64,000 nucleotides of DNA, taken from assembly GCF_002777965.1 (NCBI RefSeq), contig NZ_NGVR01000026.1, positions 52,058-116,057 of the forward strand, given 5' to 3'. The first letter of the stretch is position 1; the number at the start of each line of letters is the position of its first letter. Positions 10,829 through 21,306 of the stretch are shown here, one piece after another. The notes beneath the pieces were generated by a model. That model was not told where the DNA came from, did no database searches, and saw only the letters and a list, made by a program, of their open reading frames with translations. The stretch comes from Proteus columbae (GTDB lineage Bacteria > Pseudomonadota > Gammaproteobacteria > Enterobacterales > Enterobacteriaceae). The position numbers were made by a program, and so were the translations under genes.

Positions 10829-10916
10829 AAAGCGTGCACTCATGATTGATATTGCATCATTGTGATGATTTTATCGGCATGTAATCAAAAAAACGTATTT
10901 TTTTGTTGATAAGGGC

Positions 10917-10944
10917 TTGCGGTTAAGCATTTTTCTCGTATAAT
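10917..10944 (+). promoter_or_regulatory. Sigma-70 promoter of the tRNA-Gly operon
   Basis: TTGCGG at 10917-10922 and a perfect TATAAT at 10939-10944, spaced 16 bp. A GC-rich discriminator (GCGCTTCCCG) follows. This is the usual design of stable-RNA promoters under stringent control; that regulation is inferred. Confidence 0.8.
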
Positions 10945-10994
10945 GCGCTTCCCGTACCGATGAAGAATTTTGTTTGTACGGGTGTAAGAAAGAC

Positions 10995-11070
<76 letters not shown>

Positions 11071-11106
11071 ATCTTTCTTAGACAGCTATTAGTAATGTTA
11101 TGCGAC

Positions 11107-11182
<76 letters not shown>

Positions 11183-11217
11183 AATCTTTTACTAGTCATT
11201 GTCAAAACTTACCAAAT

Positions 11218-11293
<76 letters not shown>

Positions 11294-11729
11294 AGTTTTT
11301 CTCTTCTTGTTTTATCCAATCTCATTTATTAATCCCCATAAAGAAAATTTAAATTTTTTCTCTCGCTTTTTTTAATATCGACTACACTGTTTTAAGGTGC
11401 AGGTTAGGGAATTTTACTTAATACTCGCAAAGAGAGTGTGTAGGATTATTGTTCAAAAAAGAAAATGTCATTACTACATGTAAGATCAAGCTATTTTTTT
11501 GTGATCTATCTTTGATCTTTACTTGCATTTCTATTTTGACAGCACTAGAATGTGCGCCTTTCCTCATTTAGAGGGGAAACTAGAGGCAAGATCATTTTTT
11601 AGGTTTTAGGCCTTTATTCTGTTAAACATGCATTGAATAGTATTTTAGAAAAAGAAAAGGGTTTCTCAGGCTTTTCTTTAAAAAAACGTGATATATATTC
11701 TACTATTCTTAAAATCTTCCCAAATCTAT
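11294..11729. other. AT-rich gene-free stretch after tRNA-Gly
   Basis: About 430 nt without a credible gene. It has long T and A runs and several GATC sites. One weak DnaA-box-like 9-mer (7 of 9, TTATCCAAT) occurs near 11312. It leads into the DnaA box cluster described separately. Confidence 0.6.
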
Positions 11730-11967
11730 TTATCCACAGTGAGATGCTAATAACCACCGCATCTAAGCACTATTTATTTTTTTACTGCACAGAGTTATCC
11801 ACAAGCACGTATCATTAAGTGATAAGGATATTATTCTCTTCAATAAATTGATTGGATTTTATATCTAATTGATAACTAAGTTTATTTTAATTTTTTAAAT
11901 TTTGAGTCTTAGTTCGCTTGAATTTTTTTTTCATGTTGATAGGCAAGGGATTTTTATTTTATTCACA
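11730..11967. promoter_or_regulatory. datA: datA-like DnaA-box/IHF cluster
   Basis: Three perfect matches to the DnaA box TTATNCACA lie in the same orientation: TTATCCACA at 11730-11738 and 11795-11803, and TTATTCACA at 11959-11967. A perfect IHF consensus (WATCAANNNNTTR on the minus strand) lies between boxes 2 and 3 at 11841-11853. As I recall, E. coli datA, which titrates DnaA and with IHF promotes hydrolysis of DnaA-ATP, sits at this same place between the glyVXY tRNAs and queG. The sequence match and position are seen directly; the function is inferred. Confidence 0.75.
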
Positions 11968-12011
11968 GAGGAAATTAATGGTTACTCGTAATGCGTTTAT
12001 CCTGTTAAAAA

Positions 12012-13166
12012 TTAAGCGTCACGAGGTAAGCCTTTAGTTATCGCCCTTACTAAGCGTTTTTGTTGTGAAGTCTGTATTTTTACTTCTTTTTCATTTCTCT
12101 TCGCTGTCTGCTGTGCAATCGCCCAGTTTAAATGTTCATCTAAAACATCACTCAATCCAAAGCGTTCTTGCAAGGCAAGTATAATTTTATCTTGATAAGG
12201 TGCATTTCCTAACGCCACGCTAATATTTCTAAGCCAACGTAAATAACCAATACGACGGATCGGTGAACCTTCAGTGATACGCAGAAATTTATCTTCATTC
12301 CATTGAAAGAGATCGAGTAATTCTGGGGTATGAAGCGCTCTTCTTGGTGAGAAATCTTCTTCGTCAGTCAGTGATGAAAAACGATTCCAAGGACAGATAA
12401 GCTGGCAATCATCACAACCATAAATACGATTACCCATCAGAGGGCGAAATTCTTCAGGAATAGCACCATCAAGTTCAATAGTAAGATAAGAAATACAGCG
12501 ACGAGCATCAATAGTATAAGGTTCAACAATGGCACCTGTCGGACAGGTTGTCATACAGGCGACACATTTACCGCATTGTTCTTCAACTGGGCTATCCGTA
12601 GGTAATGGCAAATCAATCAGTAGTTCACCAAGGAAAAACCAAGAACCTGCTTGATTGTTAATAACAAGTGAGTGTTTACCAACCCAGCCAAGTCCTGCTT
12701 TAACGGCTAATGGACGCTCCATGATCGGTGCTGAATCAACGAAAGGACGAAAGTTGACTATCCCTTGATATTCAAATTGTTGGCAATATTGTGAAATTTT
12801 TTCGCCGAGTTTTTTAAGACGCTGTCTTAAGACTTTGTGATAATCCCGACCAAGCGCATAACGGCTGATATAGCCTTGTTCTGGATTATTTAAGGTTCGT
12901 GCAAAAGCTGCATCCGTAGGGAGATAATTCATTCTGACACTGATAACGCGTAATGTACCCGGAACCAGTTCATGAGGTCTGGCTCGTGTCATTCCATACT
13001 TTTCCATCCATGCCATTTCACCATGATATTGCTTATCTAACCATGCTTGTAGGCGAGGTTCTTCAAGTGATAAGTCAGTATCACATATCCCTGTTTGTTG
13101 AAAACCTAGCTCAGAACCCCATAATTTAATGTTTTGAGCGAGAAGATTAAGATCGAGTGATGACAT
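12012..13166 (-). CDS. queG: Epoxyqueuosine reductase QueG
   Basis: A 384-residue cobalamin-dependent iron-sulfur enzyme for the last step of queuosine synthesis (epoxyqueuosine to queuosine in tRNA). The ferredoxin-type motif has Cys198, Cys201, Cys204 and Cys208. The second set has Cys251, Cys254 and Cys258 (CDDCQLICPW). The conserved Asp in RPFVDSAPIMER (Asp144) is the expected catalytic acid. It is slightly longer than E. coli QueG (379) because of a basic C-terminal tail. Divergent from tsaE, but the nnr gene that normally lies between them is absent. Confidence 0.95.
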   Translation of the reverse strand: MSSLDLNLLAQNIKLWGSELGFQQTGICDTDLSLEEPRLQAWLDKQYHGEMAWMEKYGMTRARPHELVPGTLRVISVRMNYLPTDAAFARTLNNPEQGYISRYALGRDYHKVLRQRLKKLGEKISQYCQQFEYQGIVNFRPFVDSAPIMERPLAVKAGLGWVGKHSLVINNQAGSWFFLGELLIDLPLPTDSPVEEQCGKCVACMTTCPTGAIVEPYTIDARRCISYLTIELDGAIPEEFRPLMGNRIYGCDDCQLICPWNRFSSLTDEEDFSPRRALHTPELLDLFQWNEDKFLRITEGSPIRRIGYLRWLRNISVALGNAPYQDKIILALQERFGLSDVLDEHLNWAIAQQTAKRNEKEVKIQTSQQKRLVRAITKGLPRDA

Positions 13167-13390
13167 GAATAAACCGAATCAGTAGGTAAGAGGTGAGTCC
13201 TAAGAGCGCGCAGTGTATCATAGTGAGGCAGTAGGAAAAATCCTCGCAATAAATAGATTTATGGTATGGTTATTTGATAGTGATTTCGATAACTATTTGC
13301 CTTAAGAAAACATATAAAGCTTAGTATTTGATGTTCTCCAACGATCTCTCTTTATTAAGCCGTTATAACTTAACAATAGATTATATAAAT

Positions 13391-13858
13391 ATGAAAGAAT
13401 GGGTTGTTACATTAGAAGATGAAGCAGCAACAGTTGAACTGGGGCGTACTGTTGCAACGGCGGCGGATCATAGCGGATTGATCATTTATTTATATGGCGA
13501 TCTTGGTGCTGGAAAAACAACCTTTAGCCGAGGCTTTTTACAAGCGCTTGGTCATCAAGGGCATGTTAAAAGCCCAACATACACATTAGTTGAGCCTTAT
13601 ATGCTTTCGCCAAATCCTGTTTATCATTTTGATCTTTATCGTTTAGCTTCTGCTGAAGAGCTGGAATTTATGGGAATACGCGACTATTTTGAGCAAGACG
13701 CGTTATGCCTTATTGAGTGGCCATCGCAAGGCGAAGGCTTTTTACCTAACGCTGATTTAGAACTTCATTTAAGCTACGAAGATGAAGGTCGAAAAGCGCG
13801 TTTTGTTGCCCTTTCACAAAGAGGGAATACTGTTTTATCCCGTATTCAGTCTGCATAA
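13391..13858 (+). CDS. tsaE: tRNA threonylcarbamoyladenosine biosynthesis ATPase TsaE
   Basis: A P-loop ATPase partner of TsaB/TsaD in t6A37 synthesis. The Walker A motif [10 protein letters not shown] is near residue 38, followed by [11 protein letters not shown] and the DLYRL and EWP motifs. The frame is open back to an ATG at 13328. I choose the ATG at 13391 because the resulting 155 residues match the E. coli length and N-terminus. Neither start has a convincing Shine-Dalgarno, so this choice rests on homology. amiB follows after 13 nt. This is the first gene of a long tsaE-amiB-mutL-miaA-hfq-hflX-hflKC unit. Confidence 0.92.
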   Translation: MKEWVVTLEDEAATVELGRTVATAADHSGLIIYLYGDLGAGKTTFSRGFLQALGHQGHVKSPTYTLVEPYMLSPNPVYHFDLYRLASAEELEFMGIRDYFEQDALCLIEWPSQGEGFLPNADLELHLSYEDEGRKARFVALSQRGNTVLSRIQSA

Positions 13859-13871
13859 AGGAATATTGATT

Positions 13872-15215
13872 ATGTCGAGTCTCATCACCATTGTGAGTCA
13901 AAGTCAGCGCTATGTTGTTGCCTTTCTGTTGGTTGTTTTGTCGTTATTTTTTGTGCAAATAGCACAAGCCGCTACTGTGACAGAAGTAAAAGCAGAAAAC
14001 GGTATTTCAGCAACAACCCTCACATTCACTTTTAGTGATGGGAAGCCTAGTTATCGATATTACTCATTAAAAAATCCTGACCGTTTGGTGATGGATTTTA
14101 AACAAAGCACAAAAATTACGGGATTACCGGCAACATTAGGCAATGGGCAGTTAGTCCATAAAATTCGCTCAACGCAATCAAAAGATAGCCAATATCAAAG
14201 TATGGTCGTTGAGCTTGCTCAGCCTGTTGTGGTGACTGAAAGTTTGATGAATGTAAGTGGTGGTTATAAGTTAGTGCTTACTATCAAGGCTATGAGTGGT
14301 CGACAAAATAGCAATGCTCAGTCCACAGTAAGTGTTGTTGCGTTATCACCGATTGCAACAGCAACTACATCAAATTCAAGTGCAAATACTAATTCAAATA
14401 CAACTAGGGAAATGGCGCCTTTAATAACGAAGCCGACAACCGAGGTTACGCCTGTTGTTCCTATTGTAAAACCACGGACTACACCTTCAAAACCACAAGC
14501 AGGCTCTCGCCAAATTATTATTGCGATAGATGCGGGTCATGGTGGGCAAGATCCGGGAGCGATTGGTCAGAAAGGTAATCGTGAAAAAGACGTGACGTTA
14601 AGTGTGGCAAGAAAGCTAGAAGCCCGTTTACGTAATGATCCTATGTTTAAACCTGTTCTAACACGTAGTGGTGATTATTTTATTTCAGTTGCAGGGCGTT
14701 CTGAAGTTGCCCGTAAGCAAAGTGCAAATATGTTAGTGTCTATTCATGCAGACTCAGCACCAAATCGTAGTGCAAGAGGCGCTTCTGTATGGGTGCTTTC
14801 TAATCGTCGTGCAAACAGTGAATTAGGTAAGTGGCTTGAACAAAGCGAGAAACAATCTGAATTACTCGGTGGGGCTGGTGACGCATTAGATGGTGCTGAT
14901 CCTTATTTAAGTCAAACAGTACTCGATTTGCAGTTTGGTAATTCACAGCGAGTGGGTTATGACGTTGCTGTTGCTGTATTGTCTGAACTAAGAAAAGTGG
15001 GTTCATTACATAAGAAAACACCAGAGCATGCGAGCTTAGGTGTTTTACGTTCACCTGATATCCCTTCAATTCTAGTTGAAACAGGCTTTATCAGCCATGC
15101 ATCAGAAGAGCAGTTACTGATTTCTGATGCTTATCAAGAGAAACTTGCGGCATCTATTCATGCGGGTTTAAGAAATTATTTTCTGGCTCACCCTTTACAA
15201 AACGCGCCTAATTGA
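13872..15215 (+). CDS. amiB: N-acetylmuramoyl-L-alanine amidase AmiB
   Basis: A 447-residue periplasmic zinc amidase that splits septal peptidoglycan during daughter-cell separation, controlled by EnvC in E. coli. It has a signal peptide (about 1-35), an AMIN domain (about 38-135), a Ser/Thr/Pro-rich linker and an Amidase_3 domain (from about 215). Zinc ligands are visible in DAGHGGQDPGA (His), REKDV (Glu) and SIHADSA (His), with the catalytic Glu in LVETGFISH. The start is 13872. AAGGAA lies 8 nt upstream, and the upstream in-frame ATG at 13782 is inside tsaE. Confidence 0.94.
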   Translation: MSSLITIVSQSQRYVVAFLLVVLSLFFVQIAQAATVTEVKAENGISATTLTFTFSDGKPSYRYYSLKNPDRLVMDFKQSTKITGLPATLGNGQLVHKIRSTQSKDSQYQSMVVELAQPVVVTESLMNVSGGYKLVLTIKAMSGRQNSNAQSTVSVVALSPIATATTSNSSANTNSNTTREMAPLITKPTTEVTPVVPIVKPRTTPSKPQAGSRQIIIAIDAGHGGQDPGAIGQKGNREKDVTLSVARKLEARLRNDPMFKPVLTRSGDYFISVAGRSEVARKQSANMLVSIHADSAPNRSARGASVWVLSNRRANSELGKWLEQSEKQSELLGGAGDALDGADPYLSQTVLDLQFGNSQRVGYDVAVAVLSELRKVGSLHKKTPEHASLGVLRSPDIPSILVETGFISHASEEQLLISDAYQEKLAASIHAGLRNYFLAHPLQNAPN

Positions 15216-15238
15216 TTGAGTAGAATGGAATAAAGGTA

Positions 15239-17251
15239 ATGGCGATAAATTTATTACCTCCTCAGCTTGCAAACCAAATTGCCGCAGGGGAAGTTGTTGA
15301 AAGACCGGCCTCTGTTGTTAAAGAGTTGCTGGAAAATAGTTTAGACGCAGGCGCGACCTCAATTGATATTGATATCGATAAAGGTGGTGCCAAGCTAATT
15401 CGCATTCGTGATAATGGATGCGGTATCAATCGTGATGATTTGAAGTTAGCACTTGCTCGCCATGCAACTAGCAAAATATCAAGTCTTGACGATCTCGAAG
15501 CCATAATGAGTATGGGCTTTCGTGGAGAAGCATTAGCGAGTATTAGCTCAGTTTCCCGTTTAACGCTGACATCGCGTACTCAGGATCAAGAAGAAGCATG
15601 GCAAGCCTACGCTGAAGGCAGAGATATGGCTGTGACGGTTAAGCCTGCGGCTCATCCTGTGGGCAGTACGGTTGAAGTTCTTGATCTGTTTTATAACACG
15701 CCAGCAAGACGGAAATTTTTACGTACTGAAAAAACAGAGTTTGCACATATTGATGAAGTGGTACGCCGTATTGCTTTATCGCGATTTGATGTCTCCATTA
15801 ATCTTACTCATAACGGTAAACGTGTTCGGCAATACCGTGCAGTGAAAGATGAAAGTCAGCAAAATCGCCGTTTGAGTGCGATTTGTGGTAATAATTTTGT
15901 CAATCAATCAATGCAGCTATCGTGGGAACATGGTGATTTAGCAATAAAAGGTTGGGTAGAGCATCCTTTATCACCTGTGCAAAGTAGTGAAATTCAGTAT
16001 TGTTATGTGAATGGACGAATGATGCGTGATAGGCTGATAAATCATGCTATTCGCCAAGCTTACGAAGGATATTTGCAAGGAGAGCAACAACCTTCTTACA
16101 TCTTGTATTTAAGCGTTGATCCTCACCAAGTTGATGTTAACGTCCATCCTGCTAAACATGAAGTTCGCTTCCATGAATCTCGTTTGGTTCATGATTTTAT
16201 CTATCAAGGTGTGCTGAGTGTTTTACGACAAGCAACGCAAGAGCCTTTATCACCGACTTCTGATAACGAAGAAGAACACGAAATAGCGTTAAACTTTCCT
16301 GAAAATCGTCAAGTTGCAGGTGAAAACGTATTTTCTCAGCCTTATCAAGCACCAGTAGCTCAAACTCCGAAAAATACATCATCATCACACCAATACAGTG
16401 AACGAGAGCACAGCAATAACTCACCTCAAAAGTACGCCTCTCAATTTGGAGATCGTCGTCAGTTTGGTGAGAGCTATCAACGGACACAAGGTGCGCTTTA
16501 TCAAAAAATGATGCAAGAAAGTGTATCTACATCAAAAGATAAAGAGAAAATACCACTATTTCCTGACCGTGCCCCATTGAATTTAAGGGAAATCGTTCAT
16601 ACAACTAATAATATTGAAGAAGATACTATTTCGGTGATGCCTCGTTCCGTCAATGCGAAAGAGGGACAAACTGATTATACTTTTGGGCGAGTATTGGCAA
16701 TTTATCAGCACAAATATGCGTTAATAGAATCTCCACAAGGTCTTGGGCTGTTATCATTGGAAGAAGCCGATTTTCTGTTAAAATGTGCGCAATTACTGCC
16801 TAAAGATGAAACATTGAAGCCGCAACCTTTGCTAGTGCCTTTAAAGGTGGCATTGAGTAAAGAGGAGATTAGCGTATTCAATCAGTTTCAATCGCTGATC
16901 AGTCATTTCGGGATCGTTATCGAAATTTCTCACGGTAAAGCAACAATACATGCTGTGTCGTTACCTTTGCGCCAGCAAAATTTACCCGCGTTACTGACAG
17001 CATTATTAGCCTATTTGTCAGCAGAGCAATCTTGTACCGAGCAACAACTTGGACAGTGGTTTGCAAAACAATTAGGTGCAGAGCAAGCACAGTGGTCGCA
17101 AGCTCAAGCAGTAGGATTATTGGCTGATATTGAAAGACTTTGTCCGCAATATGTCAGACAGCCAGCAAAAAACTTATTACAATTAATAGAATTACAACCG
17201 GTGGTAGCGGCATTAAATAATGAGCGAAGTAAACACGCAAATAAAACCTAA
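15239..17251 (+). CDS. mutL: DNA mismatch repair protein MutL
   Basis: A 670-residue GHKL ATPase that links MutS mismatch recognition to MutH and UvrD. N-terminal motifs are [23 protein letters not shown] and the [13 protein letters not shown] segment near residue 300. Residues about 340-475 are a Gln/Ser/Asn-rich low-complexity linker. The C-terminal dimerisation domain starts near 480 ([12 protein letters not shown]). It lacks the DQHA endonuclease motif, as expected in MutH-containing bacteria. It is longer than E. coli MutL (615), mostly in the linker. Its end overlaps miaA by 32 nt. Confidence 0.96.
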   Translation: MAINLLPPQLANQIAAGEVVERPASVVKELLENSLDAGATSIDIDIDKGGAKLIRIRDNGCGINRDDLKLALARHATSKISSLDDLEAIMSMGFRGEALASISSVSRLTLTSRTQDQEEAWQAYAEGRDMAVTVKPAAHPVGSTVEVLDLFYNTPARRKFLRTEKTEFAHIDEVVRRIALSRFDVSINLTHNGKRVRQYRAVKDESQQNRRLSAICGNNFVNQSMQLSWEHGDLAIKGWVEHPLSPVQSSEIQYCYVNGRMMRDRLINHAIRQAYEGYLQGEQQPSYILYLSVDPHQVDVNVHPAKHEVRFHESRLVHDFIYQGVLSVLRQATQEPLSPTSDNEEEHEIALNFPENRQVAGENVFSQPYQAPVAQTPKNTSSSHQYSEREHSNNSPQKYASQFGDRRQFGESYQRTQGALYQKMMQESVSTSKDKEKIPLFPDRAPLNLREIVHTTNNIEEDTISVMPRSVNAKEGQTDYTFGRVLAIYQHKYALIESPQGLGLLSLEEADFLLKCAQLLPKDETLKPQPLLVPLKVALSKEEISVFNQFQSLISHFGIVIEISHGKATIHAVSLPLRQQNLPALLTALLAYLSAEQSCTEQQLGQWFAKQLGAEQAQWSQAQAVGLLADIERLCPQYVRQPAKNLLQLIELQPVVAALNNERSKHANKT

Positions 17252-18161
17252 AGCAATTTTCCTAATGGGACCTACAGCGTCAGGTAAAACGGCATTAGCA
17301 ATTTCACTAAGACAAAAGCTGCCTGTAGATATTATTAGTGTGGATTCTGCGCTTATCTATCGTGGTATGGATATTGGTACTGCAAAGCCAGATGCGACAG
17401 AGCAATCGCTTGCGCCACATCGATTAATTGATATTCTAGACCCCGCATTACCCTATTCCGCAGCCGATTTTCGACGTGATGCATTAAATGCCATGGAAGA
17501 AATTACCGCAGCTGGGCGAATTCCACTATTAGTGGGCGGGACTATGCTATATTTTAAAGCGTTACTTGAAGGTCTATCGCCTTTACCCAGTGCAAATCCT
17601 GATGTTCGTGCTGAAATAGAGAAAAAAGCAGCAGAGCAAGGGTGGGAGGCAATACATAAAGAGTTAGCATTAGTTGATCCCGTTGCAGCACAACGGATCC
17701 ATCCTAATGATCCTCAACGGCTTTCTCGTGCACTAGAAGTTTACCTGATTTCAGGTAAAACAATGACAGAATTGACAAAAATATCAGGCGAGTCTTTGCC
17801 CTATGATGTTTATCAATTTGCGATTGCTCCGAAAGATAGAAATGTTCTTCATCAACGCATTGAAGCCCGTTTTAAACAGATGTTAACGTGTGGATTTGAA
17901 GATGAAGTAAAATCATTATATAAACGGGGTGATCTGCATGAAGATCTACCTTCTGTACGTTGTGTCGGTTATCGCCAGATGTGGTCATATTTATCAGGCG
18001 AAATAGATTATGATGAGATGGTTTATCGAGGGATCTGTGCTACCCGGCAATTAGCGAAGCGACAAATCACCTGGTTAAGGGGTTGGAATGACATTCACTG
18101 GCTTGATAGTGAAGATCCAAAACAATCTCTTGACACTGTTTTGCAGGTAGTTAGTGCATAG
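17220..18161 (+). CDS. miaA: tRNA dimethylallyltransferase MiaA
   Basis: A 313-residue enzyme that adds the dimethylallyl group to A37 of tRNAs reading UNN codons, the first step of ms2i6A synthesis. P-loop [12 protein letters not shown] lies at residues 16-27, followed by the [16 protein letters not shown] motif, the [17 protein letters not shown] segment and the RCVGYRQMW motif. It starts inside the 3' end of mutL, the same arrangement as in E. coli, which suggests translational coupling. hfq follows after about 110 nt. Confidence 0.96.
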   Translation: MSEVNTQIKPKAIFLMGPTASGKTALAISLRQKLPVDIISVDSALIYRGMDIGTAKPDATEQSLAPHRLIDILDPALPYSAADFRRDALNAMEEITAAGRIPLLVGGTMLYFKALLEGLSPLPSANPDVRAEIEKKAAEQGWEAIHKELALVDPVAAQRIHPNDPQRLSRALEVYLISGKTMTELTKISGESLPYDVYQFAIAPKDRNVLHQRIEARFKQMLTCGFEDEVKSLYKRGDLHEDLPSVRCVGYRQMWSYLSGEIDYDEMVYRGICATRQLAKRQITWLRGWNDIHWLDSEDPKQSLDTVLQVVSA

Positions 18162-18270
18162 ATGGTAGGTTTGTGTAAAATTGATAGTTGCCAAAGCGCA
18201 ATTTTTGAGTAGTTCATTTTTCGAACCAATTGGGTTCTAATATAAAACAACAAAATAAGGAAAACATAGA

Positions 18271-18558
18271 ATGGCTAAGGGGCAATCTTTGCAAGATCCT
18301 TTCCTGAACGCATTACGTCGTGAAAGGGTTCCCGTTTCTATCTATTTGGTAAACGGCATTAAATTGCAGGGTCAGATCGAATCTTTTGACCAATTTGTTA
18401 TTTTGCTGAAAAACACAGTAAGTCAGATGGTATACAAACATGCTATCTCTACCGTGGTACCTTCGCGTCCTGTTTCTCATCATAGCAACACAGGCACGAA
18501 CCAAACTGGTACAGGCTACAATGGTGGCGCTGCTCAGCAGGATGATGTTGCAGAGTAA
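18271..18558 (+). CDS. hfq: RNA chaperone Hfq
   Basis: A 95-residue Sm-like hexameric protein that pairs small RNAs with target mRNAs. The Sm1 (about 8-45, with the [19 protein letters not shown] stretch) and Sm2 ([12 protein letters not shown]) motifs are nearly identical to E. coli. The proximal-face residues Gln8, Asp9, Tyr55, Lys56 and His57 are all present. The C-terminal tail is a short Gly/Asn/Thr-rich acidic-ended segment, somewhat shorter than in E. coli (102 residues). AAGGA lies 9 nt before the ATG. Confidence 0.97.
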   Translation: MAKGQSLQDPFLNALRRERVPVSIYLVNGIKLQGQIESFDQFVILLKNTVSQMVYKHAISTVVPSRPVSHHSNTGTNQTGTGYNGGAAQQDDVAE

Positions 18559-18653
18559 TAATTCAATATTATTCTTGATATAAGAAAAACATAGGTAGGG
18601 AGACTTTACCTATGTTTTTTTCCTGTTTTTATAAAGTCCAAGAGGTTTCGCCT

Positions 18654-19937
18654 TTGTTTGATCGTTATGAAGGTGGCGAATTAGCCGTTTTAGTGCACGT
18701 CTTCTTTTCTCAAGAAAAGAACGTTGATGATTTGCAAGAATTTGAATCTTTGGTGACATCTGCGGGTGTTAAACCAGTTCAGATTATTACAGGAAATCGT
18801 AAAGCACCTCATCCTAAATATTATGTGGGTGAAGGTAAGGCAGAAGAAATTGCCGAGGCTGTAAAAGCAAGTGGTGCGGATGTTGTTTTATTTAATCATG
18901 CACTGACACCTGCACAAGAACGAAATCTGGAAAGACTTTGTGAATGCCGAGTGGTTGATCGCACGGGAGTTATCCTTGATATCTTTGCTCAAAGAGCAAG
19001 AACCCATGAAGGAAAGCTACAGGTAGAGCTCGCCCAGTTACGTCACTTATCAACCCGTTTAGTCAGAGGGTGGACTCACCTTGAAAGACAAAAAGGGGGG
19101 ATCGGGTTACGAGGACCAGGCGAAACTCAGCTAGAAACGGACCGCCGCTTACTCCGAGGTAAAATTAGTCAAATTCTAATGCGATTGGGTAGGGTTGAGC
19201 GTCAGCGTGAACAAGGACGGCAAGCGCGGAGTAAAGCTGATATTCCAACATTATCCCTTGTTGGTTACACGAATGCAGGGAAATCGAGTTTATTTAATCA
19301 TATTACCTGTTCTGATGTGTATGCAGCAGATCAGCTCTTTGCAACATTAGATCCGACACTAAGACGTATTCAAGTTGATGATGTGGGAACCGTTGTATTA
19401 GCCGATACTGTTGGATTTATTCGACATTTACCTCACGATCTTGTTGCTGCTTTTAAAGCTACTTTACAAGAAACACGAGAAGCGACCTTACTTCTTCATG
19501 TTATTGATGCAGCAGATAGTCGTTTTGAGGAAAATATTCATGCAGTTGAAAGTGTATTAGAAGAGATTGATGCTCAAGAAATACCAACACTGCATGTTAT
19601 GAACAAAATTGATCTTCTTGAAGACTTCACTCCAAGAATTGATCGAAATGAAGAAAACTTACCCGTTAGGGTTTGGGTTTCTGCACAAACAGGCGAAGGT
19701 ATTCCTCTGTTATATCAGGCGTTGACAGAACGTCTTTCAGGTGAGATCGCACACTTTGAATTACGTTTACCGCCAGAAAATACAGGGCGCTTACGTAGTC
19801 GTTTTTATCAATTACAGTCAATAGAACGTGAATGGATTGAAAAAGACGGTAAAGTTGGGCTAATCATACGTATGCCTATGGTAGACTGGCGCCGCCTTTG
19901 CAAGCAGGAACCAAATTTATTGGATTACGTGGTCTGA
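18654..19937 (+). CDS. hflX: Ribosome-rescue GTPase HflX
   Basis: A 427-residue translational GTPase that splits stalled or heat-damaged 70S ribosomes. It has the glycine-rich N-terminal HflX domain, coiled linker ([13 protein letters not shown]), and G domain with [11 protein letters not shown] (G1), [10 protein letters not shown] (G3) and NKID (G4). The start is a TTG at 18654. AGAGG lies 8 nt before it, and the N-terminus then reads FDRYEGGE, matching E. coli. The ATG at 18612, 14 codons upstream, would add unrelated residues and lacks a good site. It lies between hfq and hflK as in E. coli. Confidence 0.94.
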   Translation: MFDRYEGGELAVLVHVFFSQEKNVDDLQEFESLVTSAGVKPVQIITGNRKAPHPKYYVGEGKAEEIAEAVKASGADVVLFNHALTPAQERNLERLCECRVVDRTGVILDIFAQRARTHEGKLQVELAQLRHLSTRLVRGWTHLERQKGGIGLRGPGETQLETDRRLLRGKISQILMRLGRVERQREQGRQARSKADIPTLSLVGYTNAGKSSLFNHITCSDVYAADQLFATLDPTLRRIQVDDVGTVVLADTVGFIRHLPHDLVAAFKATLQETREATLLLHVIDAADSRFEENIHAVESVLEEIDAQEIPTLHVMNKIDLLEDFTPRIDRNEENLPVRVWVSAQTGEGIPLLYQALTERLSGEIAHFELRLPPENTGRLRSRFYQLQSIEREWIEKDGKVGLIIRMPMVDWRRLCKQEPNLLDYVV

Positions 19938-20029
19938 TATTCGGCCATAATAATGAACATTAACTGAGAGCTGGCGACGAAATCGGCTCTTAAGCCTGAT
20001 AAATCTAATCATAATAATGGAGCTAGAAC

Positions 20030-21304
20030 ATGGCGTGGAATCAGCCCGGTAACAACGGACAAGACCGCGACCCGTGGGGTAACCGAAACAGCGGCAATAA
20101 TAATGGCGATGGCAACGGTAACTCTAACGGCAATCAAGGAGGTCGGAATCGCGGAGCATCAGATCTCGATGATATGTTCCGTAAACTAAGTGAAAAGCTT
20201 GGTGGTTTCGGCGGTAAAAAAGGTGGAAACTCCTCTTCTGGGCAAAATGGCGGTCCTCGTAGCAATGCTGGAAATCTTTTGATTTCTCTGGCATTAGGTG
20301 CGGTAGTCGTGGTTTGGGCTGCAAGTGGTTTTTATACCATCAAAGAGGCAGAACAAGGCGTAGTGACTCGTTTTGGTAAATTTTACCAAATCGTTGAACC
20401 TGGTCTGAACTGGAAACCGACTTTCATTGATGAAGTTCAGCCTGTTAACGTAAAAACTATTCGTGATTTAACCACGGGTGGCATGATGTTAACGTCAGAT
20501 GAAAACATGGTTCAAGTTGAGATAAACGTGCAGTATGTTGTCTCCGATCCAGAAACATTCCTGTTTAACCTGACAACACCAATTAACAGCTTAGGTCAGG
20601 CAACTGACAGCGCAGTACGTGGCGTTATTGGTCGTTCAGAAATGGAAAAAATTCTGACTTCTAACCGTTCAGAAATTCGTGACCAAACACGTCAAGAATT
20701 AGAAGAGACTATCCGTCCTTATAACATGGGGATCTCGATTGTGGACGTCAACTTCCAAGTTGCGCGCCCACCAGAAGCGGTAAAAGCGGCATTCGATGAT
20801 GTAATCGCTGCGCGTGAAGAAGAGCAAAAAACAATTCGTCAAGCTGAAGCTTATAAAAATGAGGTGTTACCGTTAGCAAAAGGTAACGCACAACGTATGA
20901 TTGAAGAAGCGACTGCTTATAAAACCAGTGTGGTGATGAAAGCAGAAGGTGAGGTGGCAAGCTTTGCTAAAATCTTACCTGAATATCGTGCTGCTCCTGA
21001 AATTACTCGCGAGCGTCTTTACATTGAAACGATGGAAAAAGTGCTATCAAAAACACGTAAAGTTATCGCTAATGATAAAGGTAACAGCATGTTAGTGCTG
21101 CCTTTAGAGCAAATGTTACGTCAGCAATCTCAATCTGCACCATCAAATACGTTTGAGGCGCCAGCTCGTGTAACGGCACCTGCTCCAACTGCAAATCCAG
21201 CACCGGCACAAAAACCAGCAACAACGACTTATGGTAATGGTGGATATGGTAGTAATAATGGCGGTTATGGTCAGCCTTACGGCAATAATCAAGGAGGACA
21301 ATAA
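20030..21304 (+). CDS. hflK: FtsH protease modulator HflK
   Basis: A 424-residue SPFH/prohibitin protein that forms the periplasmic HflKC cage around FtsH. The first 75 residues are Gly/Asn-rich low complexity. A single membrane segment (about 83-100) is followed by the band-7 domain and a coiled-coil region with repeated Ala/Glu. A Pro/Ala then Gly/Tyr/Asn-rich tail ends the protein. GGAG lies upstream of the ATG. hflC starts 2 nt after the stop, so the two are translationally linked. The partner ftsH is also in this window but 40 kb away. Confidence 0.95.
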   Translation: MAWNQPGNNGQDRDPWGNRNSGNNNGDGNGNSNGNQGGRNRGASDLDDMFRKLSEKLGGFGGKKGGNSSSGQNGGPRSNAGNLLISLALGAVVVVWAASGFYTIKEAEQGVVTRFGKFYQIVEPGLNWKPTFIDEVQPVNVKTIRDLTTGGMMLTSDENMVQVEINVQYVVSDPETFLFNLTTPINSLGQATDSAVRGVIGRSEMEKILTSNRSEIRDQTRQELEETIRPYNMGISIVDVNFQVARPPEAVKAAFDDVIAAREEEQKTIRQAEAYKNEVLPLAKGNAQRMIEEATAYKTSVVMKAEGEVASFAKILPEYRAAPEITRERLYIETMEKVLSKTRKVIANDKGNSMLVLPLEQMLRQQSQSAPSNTFEAPARVTAPAPTANPAPAQKPATTTYGNGGYGSNNGGYGQPYGNNQGGQ

Positions 21305-21306
21305 TC

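Noticed and set aside
11633..11818. A 61-codon open frame in the DnaA-box gap
   Set aside because: It runs through two DnaA boxes, has no ribosome binding site and no protein-like composition.
18612..18653. An ATG start for HflX 14 codons upstream
   Set aside because: The residues added are not homologous to HflX, and the TTG at 18654 has a well-placed AGAGG.
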